From the NCBI GenBank assembly GCA_008107755.1, contig VIRH01000083.1, forward strand, positions 1 through 61,107: a stretch of 61,107 nt of DNA, given 5' to 3'. A program made the translations under genes and the position numbers. The notes under the pieces were generated by a model. It saw only the letters and a program-made list of their open reading frames with translations, had not been told where the DNA came from and did not search any database. The first letter of the stretch is position 1. Each line of letters opens with the position of its first letter. Shown piece after piece: positions 8,044 to 18,721 of the stretch. This DNA comes from Rhodobacterales bacterium. GTDB lineage: Bacteria; Pseudomonadota; Alphaproteobacteria; Rhizobiales; Stappiaceae.

Positions 8044-10175
8044 AGCGTCCGGCAAGCCCGGCGACAAATCTCGACTACCACGCGCTCAACGCGATGCTGA
8101 ACCTCTACGATGCGGACGGCAGAATCCAGTTTGACGCCGACCGTCAGGCTGCGCGCCAGTATTTTCTGCAGCACGTCAACCAGAACACCGTATTCTTCCA
8201 TTCGCTGGAGGAAAAGCTCGGCTATCTGGTGCGCGAGGGTTACTACGAGCAAGAGGTGCTGGAGCAATACGACGCGGCATTTGTCAAGGCGATCTTCGAG
8301 GCGGCCTATGCCCGCAAGTTTCGCTTTCCGGCCTTTCTCGGCGCGTTCAAATACTACACGAGCTATACGCTGAAGACCTTCGACGGAAAGCGCTACCTCG
8401 AGCGCTTCGAGGACCGGGTCGTGATGGTCTCGCTGGCGCTGGCTGCCGGCGACGAGGACCTCGCCATGCGGCTGATGGACGAGATCATTTCCGGCCGTTT
8501 CCAGCCGGCAACGCCGACCTTTCTCAACGCGGGCAAGAAGCAGCGCGGTGAACTGATCTCCTGTTTTCTGCTGCGTCTTGAAGACAACATGGAGTCGATA
8601 GGGCGCGGCATCAATTCCGCGCTGCAGCTTTCCAAGCGCGGCGGCGGCGTGGCGCTGCTCCTGACGAACATTCGCGAGGCCGGAGCGCCGATCAAGGGGA
8701 TCGAGAACCAGTCATCCGGCGTCATTCCCGTGATGAAACTTCTGGAGGACAGCTTCTCCTACGCCAATCAGCTCGGCGCACGTCAGGGTGCTGGCGCGGT
8801 CTACCTCAACGCCCATCACCCGGACATTCTGCGCTTCCTCGATACCAAGCGCGAGAACGCGGACGAGAAGATCCGCATCAAGACCCTGTCCCTCGGCGTC
8901 GTCATCCCGGACATCACCTTCGAACTCGCGAAGGACGATGACGACATGTATCTGTTCTCGCCCCACGACGTGGAGCGGGTCTACGGCATGCCGTTCTCGC
9001 AGATTTCGGTCACGGAAAAATACCGCGAGATGGTCGACGACCCGCGCATCCGCAAGAAGAAAATCCGGGCGCGCAGTTTCTTCCAGACCATCGCCGAGAT
9101 CCAGTTCGAGAGTGGTTATCCTTACGTCCTGTTCGAGGACACCGCCAACCGGGCCAATCCGGTCGACGGCCGCATCAACATGTCGAACCTCTGCTCGGAG
9201 ATCCTGCAGGTCAACGAGGCATCGGAGTTCAACGACGATCTCTCCTACAGCCATCTCGGCACGGATATTTCCTGCAATCTCGGCTCCCTCAACATCGCCA
9301 AGGCGATGGATGGCGGCGATCTTGGCGCGACCGTGGAAACGGCGGTGCGCGCCCTGACCGCCGTCTCCGACATGAGTGCCATCGACAGCGTGCCTTCCGT
9401 GCGCCGGGGCAACGACGAAAGCCATGCCATCGGTCTCGGCCAGATGAACCTTCACGGCTACCTTGCCCGCGAACGCATCCACTACGGGTCGGATGAGGGC
9501 GTCGACTTCACCAGCATGTATTTCTATGCGGTTGCCTATCATTGCATCCGCGCCTCCAGCGCCCTGGCGCGCGAGCGCGGCAGGAGCTTCAAGGGGTTCG
9601 AGAAGAGCCGATATGCGGACGGGTCGTTCTTCGACAAATACACCGAGCGCACGTGGGAGCCGAAAACCGAACGGGTGAGGCAACTCTTCGAGGCAGCAGG
9701 CATTGATCTTCCCACCAAAGCCGACTGGCAGGCGCTGAAGGAGGCCGTCATGGCGGACGGGCTCTACAACCGCAACCTCCAGGCCGTTCCGCCGACGGGC
9801 TCGATCAGCTACATCAACAACGCCACATCCTCGATCCATCCGATCGTCTCGAAGATCGAGATCCGCAAGGAAGGCAAGATCGGCCGGGTCTATTACCCGG
9901 CTGCCTTCATGACCAACGACAATCTCGAGTTCTACCGGGATGCCTATGAGATCGGCCCGGAGAAGATCATCGATACCTACGCGGCCGCGACCGAGCATGT
10001 CGACCAGGGCCTCTCCCTGACGCTTTTCTTCCGCGACAGCGCGACGACGCGGGACGTCAACCGCGCCCAGATCTATGCCTGGAAGAAGGGCATCAAAACC
10101 ATCTACTACATCCGTCTGCGCCAGATGGCCCTTGAGGGCACGGAAGTGCAGGGCTGCGTCTCCTGCTCGCTTTAG
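8025..10175 (+). CDS. nrdE: Ribonucleotide reductase class Ib, alpha subunit NrdE
   Basis: The catalytic subunit, which reduces ribonucleoside diphosphates to deoxyribonucleotides. Family features are [14 protein letters not shown] at the start, MSNLCSEI (radical-site cysteine), [11 protein letters not shown] (redox cysteine partner), [16 protein letters not shown], and the C-terminal VQGCVSCSL with the mobile cysteine pair that NrdH re-reduces. The frame is open from 7941, deep inside nrdI. The start is placed at TTG 8025, giving 716 residues, the usual NrdE size, and a 19-bp overlap with nrdI. The start codon is the main uncertainty. Confidence 0.93.
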   Translation: METTVLERPASPATNLDYHALNAMLNLYDADGRIQFDADRQAARQYFLQHVNQNTVFFHSLEEKLGYLVREGYYEQEVLEQYDAAFVKAIFEAAYARKFRFPAFLGAFKYYTSYTLKTFDGKRYLERFEDRVVMVSLALAAGDEDLAMRLMDEIISGRFQPATPTFLNAGKKQRGELISCFLLRLEDNMESIGRGINSALQLSKRGGGVALLLTNIREAGAPIKGIENQSSGVIPVMKLLEDSFSYANQLGARQGAGAVYLNAHHPDILRFLDTKRENADEKIRIKTLSLGVVIPDITFELAKDDDDMYLFSPHDVERVYGMPFSQISVTEKYREMVDDPRIRKKKIRARSFFQTIAEIQFESGYPYVLFEDTANRANPVDGRINMSNLCSEILQVNEASEFNDDLSYSHLGTDISCNLGSLNIAKAMDGGDLGATVETAVRALTAVSDMSAIDSVPSVRRGNDESHAIGLGQMNLHGYLARERIHYGSDEGVDFTSMYFYAVAYHCIRASSALARERGRSFKGFEKSRYADGSFFDKYTERTWEPKTERVRQLFEAAGIDLPTKADWQALKEAVMADGLYNRNLQAVPPTGSISYINNATSSIHPIVSKIEIRKEGKIGRVYYPAAFMTNDNLEFYRDAYEIGPEKIIDTYAAATEHVDQGLSLTLFFRDSATTRDVNRAQIYAWKKGIKTIYYIRLRQMALEGTEVQGCVSCSL

Positions 10176-11177
<1,002 letters not shown>

Positions 11178-11178
11178 G

Positions 11179-11268
11179 CCGGGCAAATGCCCGGTCCCAG
11201 AGGCTTGCCCGTTTGAACTGGCTTTGCACCCTTTGAAACATGGCTCCGGACAGTGTCCGGAGCCATGC
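11179..11268. terminator. Double hairpin between convergent nrdF and phoX
   Basis: Two palindromes follow nrdF. CCGGGCA/TGCCCGG lies at 11179-11194. A perfect 14-bp inverted repeat, CATGGCTCCGGACA (11240-11253) and TGTCCGGAGCCATG (11255-11268), sits 10 bp from the end of the convergent phosphatase gene. The second can serve both strands as a bidirectional terminator, though neither side has a long T-tract. Confidence 0.65.
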
Positions 11269-11278
11269 GAGTTACAGG

Positions 11279-13180
11279 TCAGCCGACGAGGCCATTGTCG
11301 GCGCGCTTGATCGCGATCACCGAGGAGCGCGTCAGCTCGCGGCCGTCCGGCCAGTTGGAGCCCGGGTGCTGGATGCCGACGAACATTGTACGTCGGTCGG
11401 CCGACCAGCAGAGACCGGTGACTTCACAGCCGTTCGGGCCGGTCATGAAACGGGCGATCTCGCCTGTGACAGGATCTCCGGCCAGCATCTGGTTGTTGCC
11501 CATGCCGGCAAAGTCGCCCTCGTTGCTGTCGTCGCCATCGGTCTGGATCCAGACGATGCCGCTTGTGTCGAAGGCCATGCCGTCGGGCGAGTTGAAGAGA
11601 TTGCCCTCGGTCACGTTTTCCGAACCGGCATAGGCATCCTTGTGAACCGTCGGGTTGCCCGCCATTACATAGAGATCCCAGTCGAAGGTCGATGAGGCAT
11701 GGTCATCGCTGTGCGGGAACCAGCGGACGATCTGGCCGTATTTGTTGGCCTCGCGCGGGTTTGGTCCACCGATCGGCGTCTCGTCGCCCCCGGCATTGGT
11801 CTTGACGCCGCGGTTCTTGTTGTTGGTCAGGCAGCAGTAGGCTTCGACCGCATGCGGGTTGGCGGCCACCCATTCCGGCCGGTCCATGGTGGTCGCGCCG
11901 ACCTTGGATGCTGCGATGCGCGAATAGACGAGGATTTCGGCAAGCGGCATGCCGGTGGTGTCCGGTGTCAGGGCCAGCCACTCGCCGGACTGGTCATCGT
12001 TGAATTTCGCGACATAAAGCATGCCGTCGTCAAGCAGGCCATCTGTGGGCCCGCCCGGCACATAGCTGCCGTTGGAGACAAACTTGTAGAGGAACTCGCC
12101 GCGCTCGTCGTCACCGAGGTAGACGACCACGCGTCCGTCGCGGGAGAGGACGACTTCGGCATTCTCATGCTTGAAACGGCCGAGGGCGGTGCGCTTCACC
12201 GGGGTGCTGTCCGGGGCGGTCGGATCGATCTCGACGATCCAGCCAAAACGGTTCGGTTCGTTCGGGTTTTTCGAAAAGTCGAACCGGGGGTCGAACTTCT
12301 CGTAGCCGTAGCGGCCCTCGTTGGAGATGCCGTAACGGTCATAACCGAAGGGCCGTTCGATCGGCTTCTGGTCCTGCGAGGCTTCGGTGGTGCCGAAGTA
12401 GGTGTTGAAGTTTTCTTCGCAGGTCAGATAGGTGCCCCAGGGGGTCTTGCCGGATCCGCAGTTGTTCATGGTGCCGAGCGAAGACGTTCCTGTCGGGTCG
12501 GCCTCGGTCTTCAAGAGGTCGTGGCCTGCCGCCGGACCGGAGATCTTCATCGGCGTATTGTGGTGAATGCGGCGGTTGAACGGGCTGTCGAGCACGATTG
12601 ACCAGCCGGCGTCGTCCTCGGCGATCTCGATGACCGAGACGCCCTGCATGTTCTGGAGTTTCAGCGCGTCTTCGGCGGTCTCGGTCTCGCCGCCGGTCTG
12701 GGGCAGATTAACCTTCGGATTGACGTATTCGTGGTTGATTGCCAGAAGCTGGTGGCCGTTGAAGACGAAGCTCTCCATGCCATCTGTGTTTTCGCCAAAG
12801 ACCTTGTCGGAAGCTTCCAGCGAGACGCCGGCTTCCGGATCGAAGGCATCAACGCCGGAAAAATACGGATCGCCCCAGCGCGCCAGCAGCTTCCAGTCAT
12901 AGCCTTCCGGCACATGCACGGTGCCGTCGGTCTGGGCCGCGATCGGCGTGAAGGCGAAGCGGGAGGCTGCCTGGGCCTGTGCCGAAGTGCTGTCCAGAAG
13001 ACCGGTTCCCATGACCGCTGCGCCTGAACCGAAGGCGAGTACGCCACCGAGGAAGCCGCGGCGGGACATCGCGCGTTCGACAACACGGTCAAAGTCGTTT
13101 TCTTCGGCTCGGGGGAAATTGTGTTCGTCCAGTTCGTCGAACGACAGGTCGGAGAGGTCGGGTTGGCGATTTTCTGTCAT
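11279..13180 (-). CDS. phoX: PhoX-family (DUF839) phosphatase, Tat-exported
   Basis: A 633-residue exported phosphatase of the PhoX family, a Ca/Fe enzyme class that releases phosphate from phosphomonoesters. A twin-arginine signal SRRGFLGGVLAFGSGA starts at residue 39, after an acidic N-terminal stretch typical of this family. The body shows SLGTMNNCGSGKTPWGTYLTCEEN in pieces, RFGWIVEIDP and NPREANKYGQIVRW, and ends FVGIQHPG then RSSVIAI. ATG 13180 is chosen because AAGGAG lies directly upstream; the frame runs further but without such a site. It converges with nrdF. Confidence 0.9.
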   Translation of the reverse strand: MTENRQPDLSDLSFDELDEHNFPRAEENDFDRVVERAMSRRGFLGGVLAFGSGAAVMGTGLLDSTSAQAQAASRFAFTPIAAQTDGTVHVPEGYDWKLLARWGDPYFSGVDAFDPEAGVSLEASDKVFGENTDGMESFVFNGHQLLAINHEYVNPKVNLPQTGGETETAEDALKLQNMQGVSVIEIAEDDAGWSIVLDSPFNRRIHHNTPMKISGPAAGHDLLKTEADPTGTSSLGTMNNCGSGKTPWGTYLTCEENFNTYFGTTEASQDQKPIERPFGYDRYGISNEGRYGYEKFDPRFDFSKNPNEPNRFGWIVEIDPTAPDSTPVKRTALGRFKHENAEVVLSRDGRVVVYLGDDERGEFLYKFVSNGSYVPGGPTDGLLDDGMLYVAKFNDDQSGEWLALTPDTTGMPLAEILVYSRIAASKVGATTMDRPEWVAANPHAVEAYCCLTNNKNRGVKTNAGGDETPIGGPNPREANKYGQIVRWFPHSDDHASSTFDWDLYVMAGNPTVHKDAYAGSENVTEGNLFNSPDGMAFDTSGIVWIQTDGDDSNEGDFAGMGNNQMLAGDPVTGEIARFMTGPNGCEVTGLCWSADRRTMFVGIQHPGSNWPDGRELTRSSVIAIKRADNGLVG

Positions 13181-13393
13181 GGTGGCTCCTTGTGGCTTCC
13201 GGAAAATCTCTCTGCCGCTCGGCTGAACCAACCTGTGGGTGGCGCCGCGACACGGCTCCCTTCCCGTAATCGTATTACAACACAGTTTGATGAACCCCGG
13301 ATTCCGTTTGCGTGCGCCGCGGCGGGCGGGCCGGTGGGCATTGTCGGCAATGGCAATGAGGCTTTTGCCAATCAGGGCAGGCGGCAATCTTCA

Positions 13394-13412
13394 GTTGACA
13401 GATTGTCACAGG
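13394..13412. promoter_or_regulatory. TGACA-N3-TGTCA palindrome in the phoX/DUF2946 gap
   Basis: TGACA (13396-13400) and TGTCA (13404-13408) form a perfect palindrome in the 299-bp divergent gap. On the minus strand it reads CTGTGACAATCTGTCAA, two CTGT half-sites 10 bp apart. That is close to, but not identical with, the 11-bp period of a PhoB box. It might control phoX or the plus-strand DUF2946 gene. Nothing else is recognised in 13181-13479. Confidence 0.3.
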
Positions 13413-13479
13413 TGAACCCACAGCGTTGAAAGGGCTTCAAAAGGGTGCTTAGGAAGGGGCATTCGCATCGGGGCCGAAA

Positions 13480-13905
13480 GTGACTCGCAAGCAAACGTGG
13501 ACATCAAGAGGGGCACGATCGCCCGCGCAAGAGGCCATGACCTGGCTTCTGGCGCTCGGTGTGTTTCTTGCCGCGCTTGTGCCGCTCGGAATGATGCCGG
13601 GTCAGAACTCCGCGAGCGCCTACCCGATCGTTATATGTACGGGGCAGGGCACCCTCACCGTCCTTGTCGACGAGGATGGCAATGCGCTCAGTGAGAGTGA
13701 CAAGGCTCCCGACCAGACGGGGGCCGGCTCGTCACATCCTTGCGTCTTCGCCACTCTTCATCTTGCCCCCCATCAGCCGTTCTTCATCTTTGCCTCCAGC
13801 CTTCCCGCTGTCTTTCAGGGGCGTCTGATCGCGGTTTCGGTCGACGCCATCAGGCAAAGTCACGCGCGACCACTCGGAGCCCGGGCGCCGCCGTCGAACG
13901 CCTGA
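13480..13905 (+). CDS. DUF2946-family small exported/membrane protein
   Basis: 141 residues from a GTG at 13480; an internal ATG at 13537 is an alternative start. A hydrophobic segment (LLALGVFLAALVPLGMM, about residues 22-38) is followed by YPIVICTGQGTLTVLVDEDG, which matches the start of the DUF2946 domain, and a late HPCVFA with HLAPHQ. The family has no settled function and is often found beside metal or TonB-dependent uptake genes. Here it precedes a class-III ABC importer by 360 bp. Confidence 0.65.
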   Translation: MTRKQTWTSRGARSPAQEAMTWLLALGVFLAALVPLGMMPGQNSASAYPIVICTGQGTLTVLVDEDGNALSESDKAPDQTGAGSSHPCVFATLHLAPHQPFFIFASSLPAVFQGRLIAVSVDAIRQSHARPLGARAPPSNA

Positions 13906-14264
13906 CATTCTCTTTCGGAAAAGACCAGTTCGGTCAGGGCAGTCGGTTGCCATTCTGCTGCCCGTCAGCGTCTGCACAGCCGTGATCCGCTATCCCTGAG
14001 CTCTGCCTATCGGCAGGACAGGCCGGATGGCGCGGCAAGGTCCATGTCCTGAACCGCTGAACCTCGCCCTGACCTCCGTCCTGCTGCCGTTCGTGCGGAT
14101 GCCGTTGCGCGCTAACGCGTCAGTCATTCCGCAGTCTGATTGGCTGGCGTCAATCCGGCGACGGCATGGTTTTCCGAGACAGAATGCTCGCTCCCATTTC
14201 CCCAACACACCCGACTCTCTTCACCCTGGACCTTTGAAGGTCCACCCAAGCACGGAGACTATGA
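13906..14264 (+). other. Leader region of the second class-III importer operon
   Basis: No gene was recognised. GGACCTT (14228-14234) and AAGGTCC (14237-14243) make a 7-bp inverted repeat 21 bp before the start codon. GGAG at about 14254-14257 is the likely ribosome site. The B12-riboswitch core and B12 box were looked for and are absent, so this importer is not under the same control as the first. Confidence 0.4.
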
Positions 14265-15383
14265 ATGCGCTTGCGTTCTATCCCTCGCGCCATAGGCATG
14301 GCGCTATTTGCTCTCTTTTCGATTGCGACCGCCGCACAGGCTGAAGTCAGTGCCGTCGATGTACTAGGTCGCACGGTCACGCTGCCGGAACCGGCCAAAA
14401 AAGTGGTCCTCAGCTTCTACTATGAAGACTACAACGCGATTGCCGGTCCGGGAGCCATGGACAAGGTGGTCGGTATTTCGCTGTCACCCTGGAAGGATTG
14501 GCGTCCCAAGCAGTTCGAGGCCTATCTCAAGGCGATGCCGGAAATTGCCGATATTCCGGATGTCGGGGACACCGAGACCGGTACCTTCTCGATCGAAAAG
14601 GTGATTTCGCTCGAGCCGGACCTCGTGATCCTGGCTGCCTGGTCGTGGAACGCGCTGGGCGAGAAGGTCAAGCAGTTCGAGAACGCCGGCATTCCGGTTG
14701 TCGTCGTCGATTACAACGCGCAAACCCTGGAGCGGCATGTCGCCTCCACGCTTGCCCTGGGCAAGTTGATGGGATCGGAAGATCGCGCCGAGAAGCTCGC
14801 AGCGCTTTACAAGGAACGCTATGAGGACACCATGGCCCGCGTTGCGGAAGCCGGTCCGTCCGAAAAGAAGGTCTATGTTGAGCTGGCCCAGAACGGTCCG
14901 GACGCGATTGGCAACAGCTATGGCGATGGCATGTGGGGCACGGTGATCGAAAACCTCGGGGGCATCAATATTGCCAAGGGGCAGATCGAGAACTGGGGCC
15001 CGCTGAACCCGGAATATGTCATTGGCCAGCAGCCTGACATCATTCTTCTGGCCGGCTCGGAATGGGTCAACAAGCCTGCTGCGGTGATCGTCGGTTTCGG
15101 AGCGGATGAAGACCTCGCCCGGGAGCGGATGCGCGCCTACCTGACGCGTTCGGGTTGGGCTGATCTTCCGGCCGTACAGAATGGTGACGTTCACGCCATT
15201 TATCATGGCGGCGCTCGCACGCTGTCCGATTTCATCTATTCCCGATATATCGCCAAGCTGCTCTATCCGGAGGCCTTTGCGGACATCGATCCGGCTGCCG
15301 AGATCAAGGCGTTCTACCACGAGTGGCTGCCCATCGAGGCAGATGGCATCTACGTGATGCCGCTTGATCCGGCGAACAAGTGA
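14265..15383 (+). CDS. Class-III ABC substrate-binding protein, iron/siderophore or metal type
   Basis: 372 residues. The signal peptide (RLRSIPRAIGMALFALF, cleaved near AQAEV) is followed by VDVLGRTVTLPEPAKKVVLS, the standard opening of FepB/BtuF-like binding proteins. ISLEPDLVILAAWSW and VIGQQPDIILLAGSEWV are the paired lobe motifs. The ligand cannot be fixed: iron-siderophore, haem and molybdate binders share this fold. The stop overlaps the permease start by 1 bp (TGATG), so the three genes are translationally coupled. Confidence 0.82.
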   Translation: MRLRSIPRAIGMALFALFSIATAAQAEVSAVDVLGRTVTLPEPAKKVVLSFYYEDYNAIAGPGAMDKVVGISLSPWKDWRPKQFEAYLKAMPEIADIPDVGDTETGTFSIEKVISLEPDLVILAAWSWNALGEKVKQFENAGIPVVVVDYNAQTLERHVASTLALGKLMGSEDRAEKLAALYKERYEDTMARVAEAGPSEKKVYVELAQNGPDAIGNSYGDGMWGTVIENLGGINIAKGQIENWGPLNPEYVIGQQPDIILLAGSEWVNKPAAVIVGFGADEDLARERMRAYLTRSGWADLPAVQNGDVHAIYHGGARTLSDFIYSRYIAKLLYPEAFADIDPAAEIKAFYHEWLPIEADGIYVMPLDPANK

Positions 15384-16441
15384 TGGCTCGGTCCATGACG
15401 CAGGCGCGGGCAGAGGACAGTTACAGGCATGCAGGTGCCCGGAAGGCAGGGCAGCTCGGAGCTGCTGTTCTGGTGCTTGTTATACTCATGCTGGTCGATC
15501 TGGCGACCGGTCCGTCCGGCATGTCGATCGCCGACGTCTGGACCGCGCTCCTGGCTGGTCCGTCCGGTGAGAACCGGGCGGCGGCAACAATCCTGTGGCA
15601 GCTTCGGCTGCCACAGACCATCATGGGCGTTCTGGTCGGGGGCTGTCTCGGGATCTCCGGCCTGCAGATGCAGACCATTCTGGACAACCCGTTGGCCAGC
15701 CCGTTCACCCTCGGGTTTTCGGCCTCGGCCGGTTTCGGGGCGGCCCTTGCCATCATGTTCGGTAATTTCGGATGGTTGCCGAGCTATCTCGCGGTGCCGA
15801 TATCGGCATTCGCCATGACCGTGCTGGCCTGCTGTATTGTCTATACCATCGCGGTGTGGCGCGGGGCGACGCCGGAAATGCTGGTTCTTTCCGGCATCAC
15901 CGTTCTGTTCTTTTTCCAGTCCCTGCAGTCGCTGCTGCAGTTCATGGCCTCGCCGGAAGTGCTGCAGCAGATCGTATTCTGGCTGTTCGGAAGCATGCTC
16001 AAGGCAACATGGACCAGTGTCGCCGTTTGCGCGGTCATCATGATCGCCTGCTTGCCGTTCATCGTCAGGGACAGCTGGAACCTCACTGCCCTTCGGCTCG
16101 GGGACGCAAACGCGGCCAGCCTCGGCCTCAACGTCCGGTCGCTGCGGAAGCGGACGTTTCTGATGGTCGCCTTGCTGACCTCGGCAGCCGTTTCCTTTGT
16201 CGGAACCATCGGGTTCGTCGGTCTGATCGCGCCCCATGTCGGCCGCGCGCTCGTTGGCGAAGACCATCGCTACGGCCTTCCGATGGCCGCCGTGTGCGGC
16301 GCAATCATTCTGATCGCGGCCTCTGTCATCGGCAAGGCAATCTCGCCGGGCGCTTCGATTCCGGTTGGCATCATTACCTCCATCGCCGGCATTCCGATGT
16401 TGATGGCCGTCATCATAAGCCACAAGGAAACGGGATCATGA
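15383..16441 (+). CDS. ABC transporter permease, FecCD family
   Basis: A 352-residue multi-helix permease. It shows LPQTIMGVLVGGCLGISGLQ, NPLASPFTLGFSASAGFGA, the coupling region SLGLNVRSLRKRTF, and FVGLIAPHVGRALVGEDHR. The start is ATG 15383, sharing one base with the upstream stop; a GTG one codon earlier is possible. It overlaps the ATPase gene by 4 bp (ATGA). It partners with the preceding binding protein and following ATPase to import a chelated metal or related cofactor. Confidence 0.86.
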   Translation: MARSMTQARAEDSYRHAGARKAGQLGAAVLVLVILMLVDLATGPSGMSIADVWTALLAGPSGENRAAATILWQLRLPQTIMGVLVGGCLGISGLQMQTILDNPLASPFTLGFSASAGFGAALAIMFGNFGWLPSYLAVPISAFAMTVLACCIVYTIAVWRGATPEMLVLSGITVLFFFQSLQSLLQFMASPEVLQQIVFWLFGSMLKATWTSVAVCAVIMIACLPFIVRDSWNLTALRLGDANAASLGLNVRSLRKRTFLMVALLTSAAVSFVGTIGFVGLIAPHVGRALVGEDHRYGLPMAAVCGAIILIAASVIGKAISPGASIPVGIITSIAGIPMLMAVIISHKETGS

Positions 16442-17295
16442 GCCGCCTTGATGCAAGCCAGAGGGTCTTGAGGACAACGAATCTCGGCGTTGAGCGCGGT
16501 GGGCGATCCATCATCTCCGGGATCGACCTGACCCTCGCGGGCGGGCTGGTCACGGCGGTTGTCGGTCCAAATGGTGCCGGAAAATCCACCTTGCTTGCGG
16601 CGCTTGCGGGGGCGCTGCCCTGTGCAGGAGAGGTCGTTCTGGACAATGCTGCGGATGCGTCCGCCGACAGCCCTGCGGCGCGGTCGGACAAGTCAGGTCC
16701 TGCACCTGCGTCGTGGCGGGTCGGCTACATGCCGCAGGCGCAAACCCTTCGCACGCGACTGACAGTTCTGGAAGTGCTGCTTCTGGGGCGGCGCGAGCAA
16801 CTTGGCTGGCGCGTCTCCGACAAGGATCTGGCGATGGCCCGGGAGATGGTCGCCCATTTTCGTCTTGATGCCATTTCGGACCGCCCGATGACACGCCTGT
16901 CCGGCGGTCAGCAGCAAATGGTACTTCTTGCCCAACGACTGATGCGCGAGCCGGATCTTCTGGTCCTCGACGAACCGACCAGCGCGCTCGACCTTCATCA
17001 CCAACTGGCCGTGCTTGACCTTATCCGCGATTACGCAAGGCGGACGGGAGCCGTCGTTGTCGCGGCTATCCACGATCTCGGATTGGCCACGCGCAATTGC
17101 GATCGGGTTGCCCTTGTGGATGGCGGTACGGTGCGCAGCTTCGGTGCGCCGGAAGAGGTGCTGACCAGAGGCATGGTGGGAGAAGTCTATCGCGTGGAAC
17201 TGGAGACCTACCGCAATGCTGAGGGGCGCAGTGTCAACGTGCCGGTTGCGGCGGTACTCGCCCCGATGGGGTCTGTCTCGAAGTCTCGCGGATAA
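16438..17295 (+). CDS. ABC transporter ATPase, FecE family
   Basis: 285 residues. Walker A is GPNGAGKSTLLAALAG, the signature LSGGQQQMVLLAQRL, Walker B LLVLDEPTSALDLHHQ and the H-loop AAIHDLGLA. The frame is open well upstream inside the permease gene, but ATG 16438 (ATGA overlap) gives a normal-sized ATPase. An insert of about 20 residues rich in Ala/Ser/Asp (around residues 68-90) lies between Walker A and the Q-loop. It energises the importer encoded by the two preceding genes. Confidence 0.88.
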   Translation: MSRLDASQRVLRTTNLGVERGGRSIISGIDLTLAGGLVTAVVGPNGAGKSTLLAALAGALPCAGEVVLDNAADASADSPAARSDKSGPAPASWRVGYMPQAQTLRTRLTVLEVLLLGRREQLGWRVSDKDLAMAREMVAHFRLDAISDRPMTRLSGGQQQMVLLAQRLMREPDLLVLDEPTSALDLHHQLAVLDLIRDYARRTGAVVVAAIHDLGLATRNCDRVALVDGGTVRSFGAPEEVLTRGMVGEVYRVELETYRNAEGRSVNVPVAAVLAPMGSVSKSRG

Positions 17296-17417
17296 AGCGC
17301 CGACGACCAGTCCGCGAAGCGTTCGCTCCCGTGCGGTGGAGCGAAAAAATGATTGTTCACGAGAATGCCGAGACACCATCGATTGATCCATGGTCAGACA
17401 GGCACGAATATGGTCCT

Positions 17418-17450
17418 TTCCGCCGGCATCTGCGGTGAGAGCCGGCGGAA
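17418..17450. terminator. Hairpin between the importer operon and the fasciclin gene
   Basis: TTCCGCCGGC (17418-17427) and GCCGGCGGAA (17441-17450) form a perfect 10-bp stem with a 13-nt loop between two convergent genes. It can act as a bidirectional terminator; no long T-tract is seen. Confidence 0.6.
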
Positions 17451-17465
17451 TGGGACGAGCCTGGA

Positions 17466-17939
17466 TCACATCGGGGGCATCATGACCTTGTCGATAACGT
17501 GAATCACGCCATTGTCCGCGGCAACGTCCGCAGTCACGACTTTCGCGTCATTGATCATCACGCCGTTATCGAGATCGACGGTAACTTCGCTTCCCTCGAC
17601 GGTGTTCGCGGTCATCCCGTCCGAGAGGTCCGTCGACATGACTTTCCCCGGAACCACATGGTAGGTCAGAATGGTAACAAGCTTGTCCTTGTTTTCCGGC
17701 TTCAGAAGGTCATCGACGGTGCCGGCGGGCAGTGCCGCAAATGCCTCGTCGGTGGGGGCAAACACGGTGAATGGTCCTGTGCCCTTCAGGGTGTCGACCA
17801 GATCGGCGGCCTGAACGGCGGCAACCAGGGTGCTGAAAGAACCAGCATTGGCAGCGGTGTCCACGATGTCAGCAGCCTTTGCGGGCAATGACATTGTCGC
17901 AGCAATAAAACCGGCGGCAAGATATTTGGCGATTCTCAT
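17466..17939 (-). CDS. Secreted fasciclin-domain protein
   Basis: 157 residues: a signal peptide ([21 protein letters not shown]) and one fasciclin/FAS1 domain. Both FAS1 boxes are present: [18 protein letters not shown] (H1) and [11 protein letters not shown] with [15 protein letters not shown] (H2). Single-domain bacterial fasciclins are periplasmic or surface proteins linked to adhesion. ATG 17939 is preferred over an upstream ATG because it begins the signal peptide. It stands alone, converging with the importer operon. Confidence 0.9.
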   Translation of the reverse strand: MRIAKYLAAGFIAATMSLPAKAADIVDTAANAGSFSTLVAAVQAADLVDTLKGTGPFTVFAPTDEAFAALPAGTVDDLLKPENKDKLVTILTYHVVPGKVMSTDLSDGMTANTVEGSEVTVDLDNGVMINDAKVVTADVAADNGVIHVIDKVMMPPM

Positions 17940-18322
17940 CTCAAGCTCCTCAAGGTTGGTTAGAGTCGGCTCGAAGCCAGACTGTTCTTGATACGATCTT
18001 GGCAGAACCAAAGATCAGAAACCGGGCGTCTTGAGGGATCACATTAAAGTCATGAGATGTGTTTGAAATGGAGTGGCGGATATACAATATAAGTCAGCGT
18101 TGAGCGAGCAGAGGTAAAGTCATTATATTATGATCACTAGGCAGGCGTAGAGACGCGTTCGGGAAACGGCGCTTGCGGAGGAGGCATGCAGCAGATTCTC
18201 GCCAGTAACGGCTGGAAAAAGGCGCATGGCGGATTGTTCCGCGGTGCCAGACGGGCGCTCGAGCATCAAGAGCTTGAGGGTCTGCCGACTTCCGAAACGT
18301 AATGCAATGCATCCGGAGAAGA
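17940..18322. other. Intergenic region upstream of the fasciclin gene
   Basis: No gene was recognised. The first 200 bp are noticeably A/T-rich (for example around 18050-18135) and probably hold the fasciclin promoter. Overlapping open frames here have no plausible protein features. Confidence 0.4.
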
Positions 18323-18585
18323 TTATCTCGCGCCATACGGAGCCATCTTCCTGAGGGCCGCCGCCGTTTCGCCAATCGGCACTGTTGTCTCGGGCATTGC
18401 GCTACCCATGGGCAGAAAGACGTGGACCTGCCCGGGAAAATGCCTGTGCTCGACCGGAACGCAGTCGTTTCGAAGCCAGGCGACATAGGCGATACCCTCA
18501 TCGCCGAGAGGATCATGGCCGCAGGTGGCGACGTAAGTTTCGGACATTCCGGCAACGAAAACAGCAAGGAGCGACGATGCGCCAA
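18323..18585 (-). pseudogene. Alpha/beta-hydrolase (acetyl-esterase type) C-terminal fragment
   Basis: The minus strand encodes the last 85 or so residues of an Aes-like alpha/beta hydrolase. VAGMSETYVATCGHDPLGDE carries the catalytic Asp segment, then VAWLRNDCVPVEHR, and PGQVHVFLPMG holds the catalytic His. The upstream two-thirds (oxyanion HGGG and GDSAGG motifs) is missing, so this is a decayed remnant. The match extends in frame upstream of the only Met to about 18585. Confidence 0.6.
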
Positions 18586-18721
18586 TCCGAACGCGTCGAG
18601 ACGCCCGGCGGATATGATTGGCAAACCAGTCTAAGGCAGAGCCGTTCAGAGTGGGACCGGCATGTAACTACCGGCGTGACCTTGCTCGTTGAGATGCATA
18701 GGCAGAGTCAGGGTATTGAAT

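Noticed and set aside
13906..14264. Possible third cobalamin riboswitch before the second importer
   Set aside because: The conserved core (CCCGCAACTGT) and the B12 box are absent on both strands.
15772..16437. Upstream extension of the FecE-type ATPase frame
   Set aside because: It overlaps the permease in another frame and lacks ATPase features; the ATGA start at 16438 gives the normal protein.
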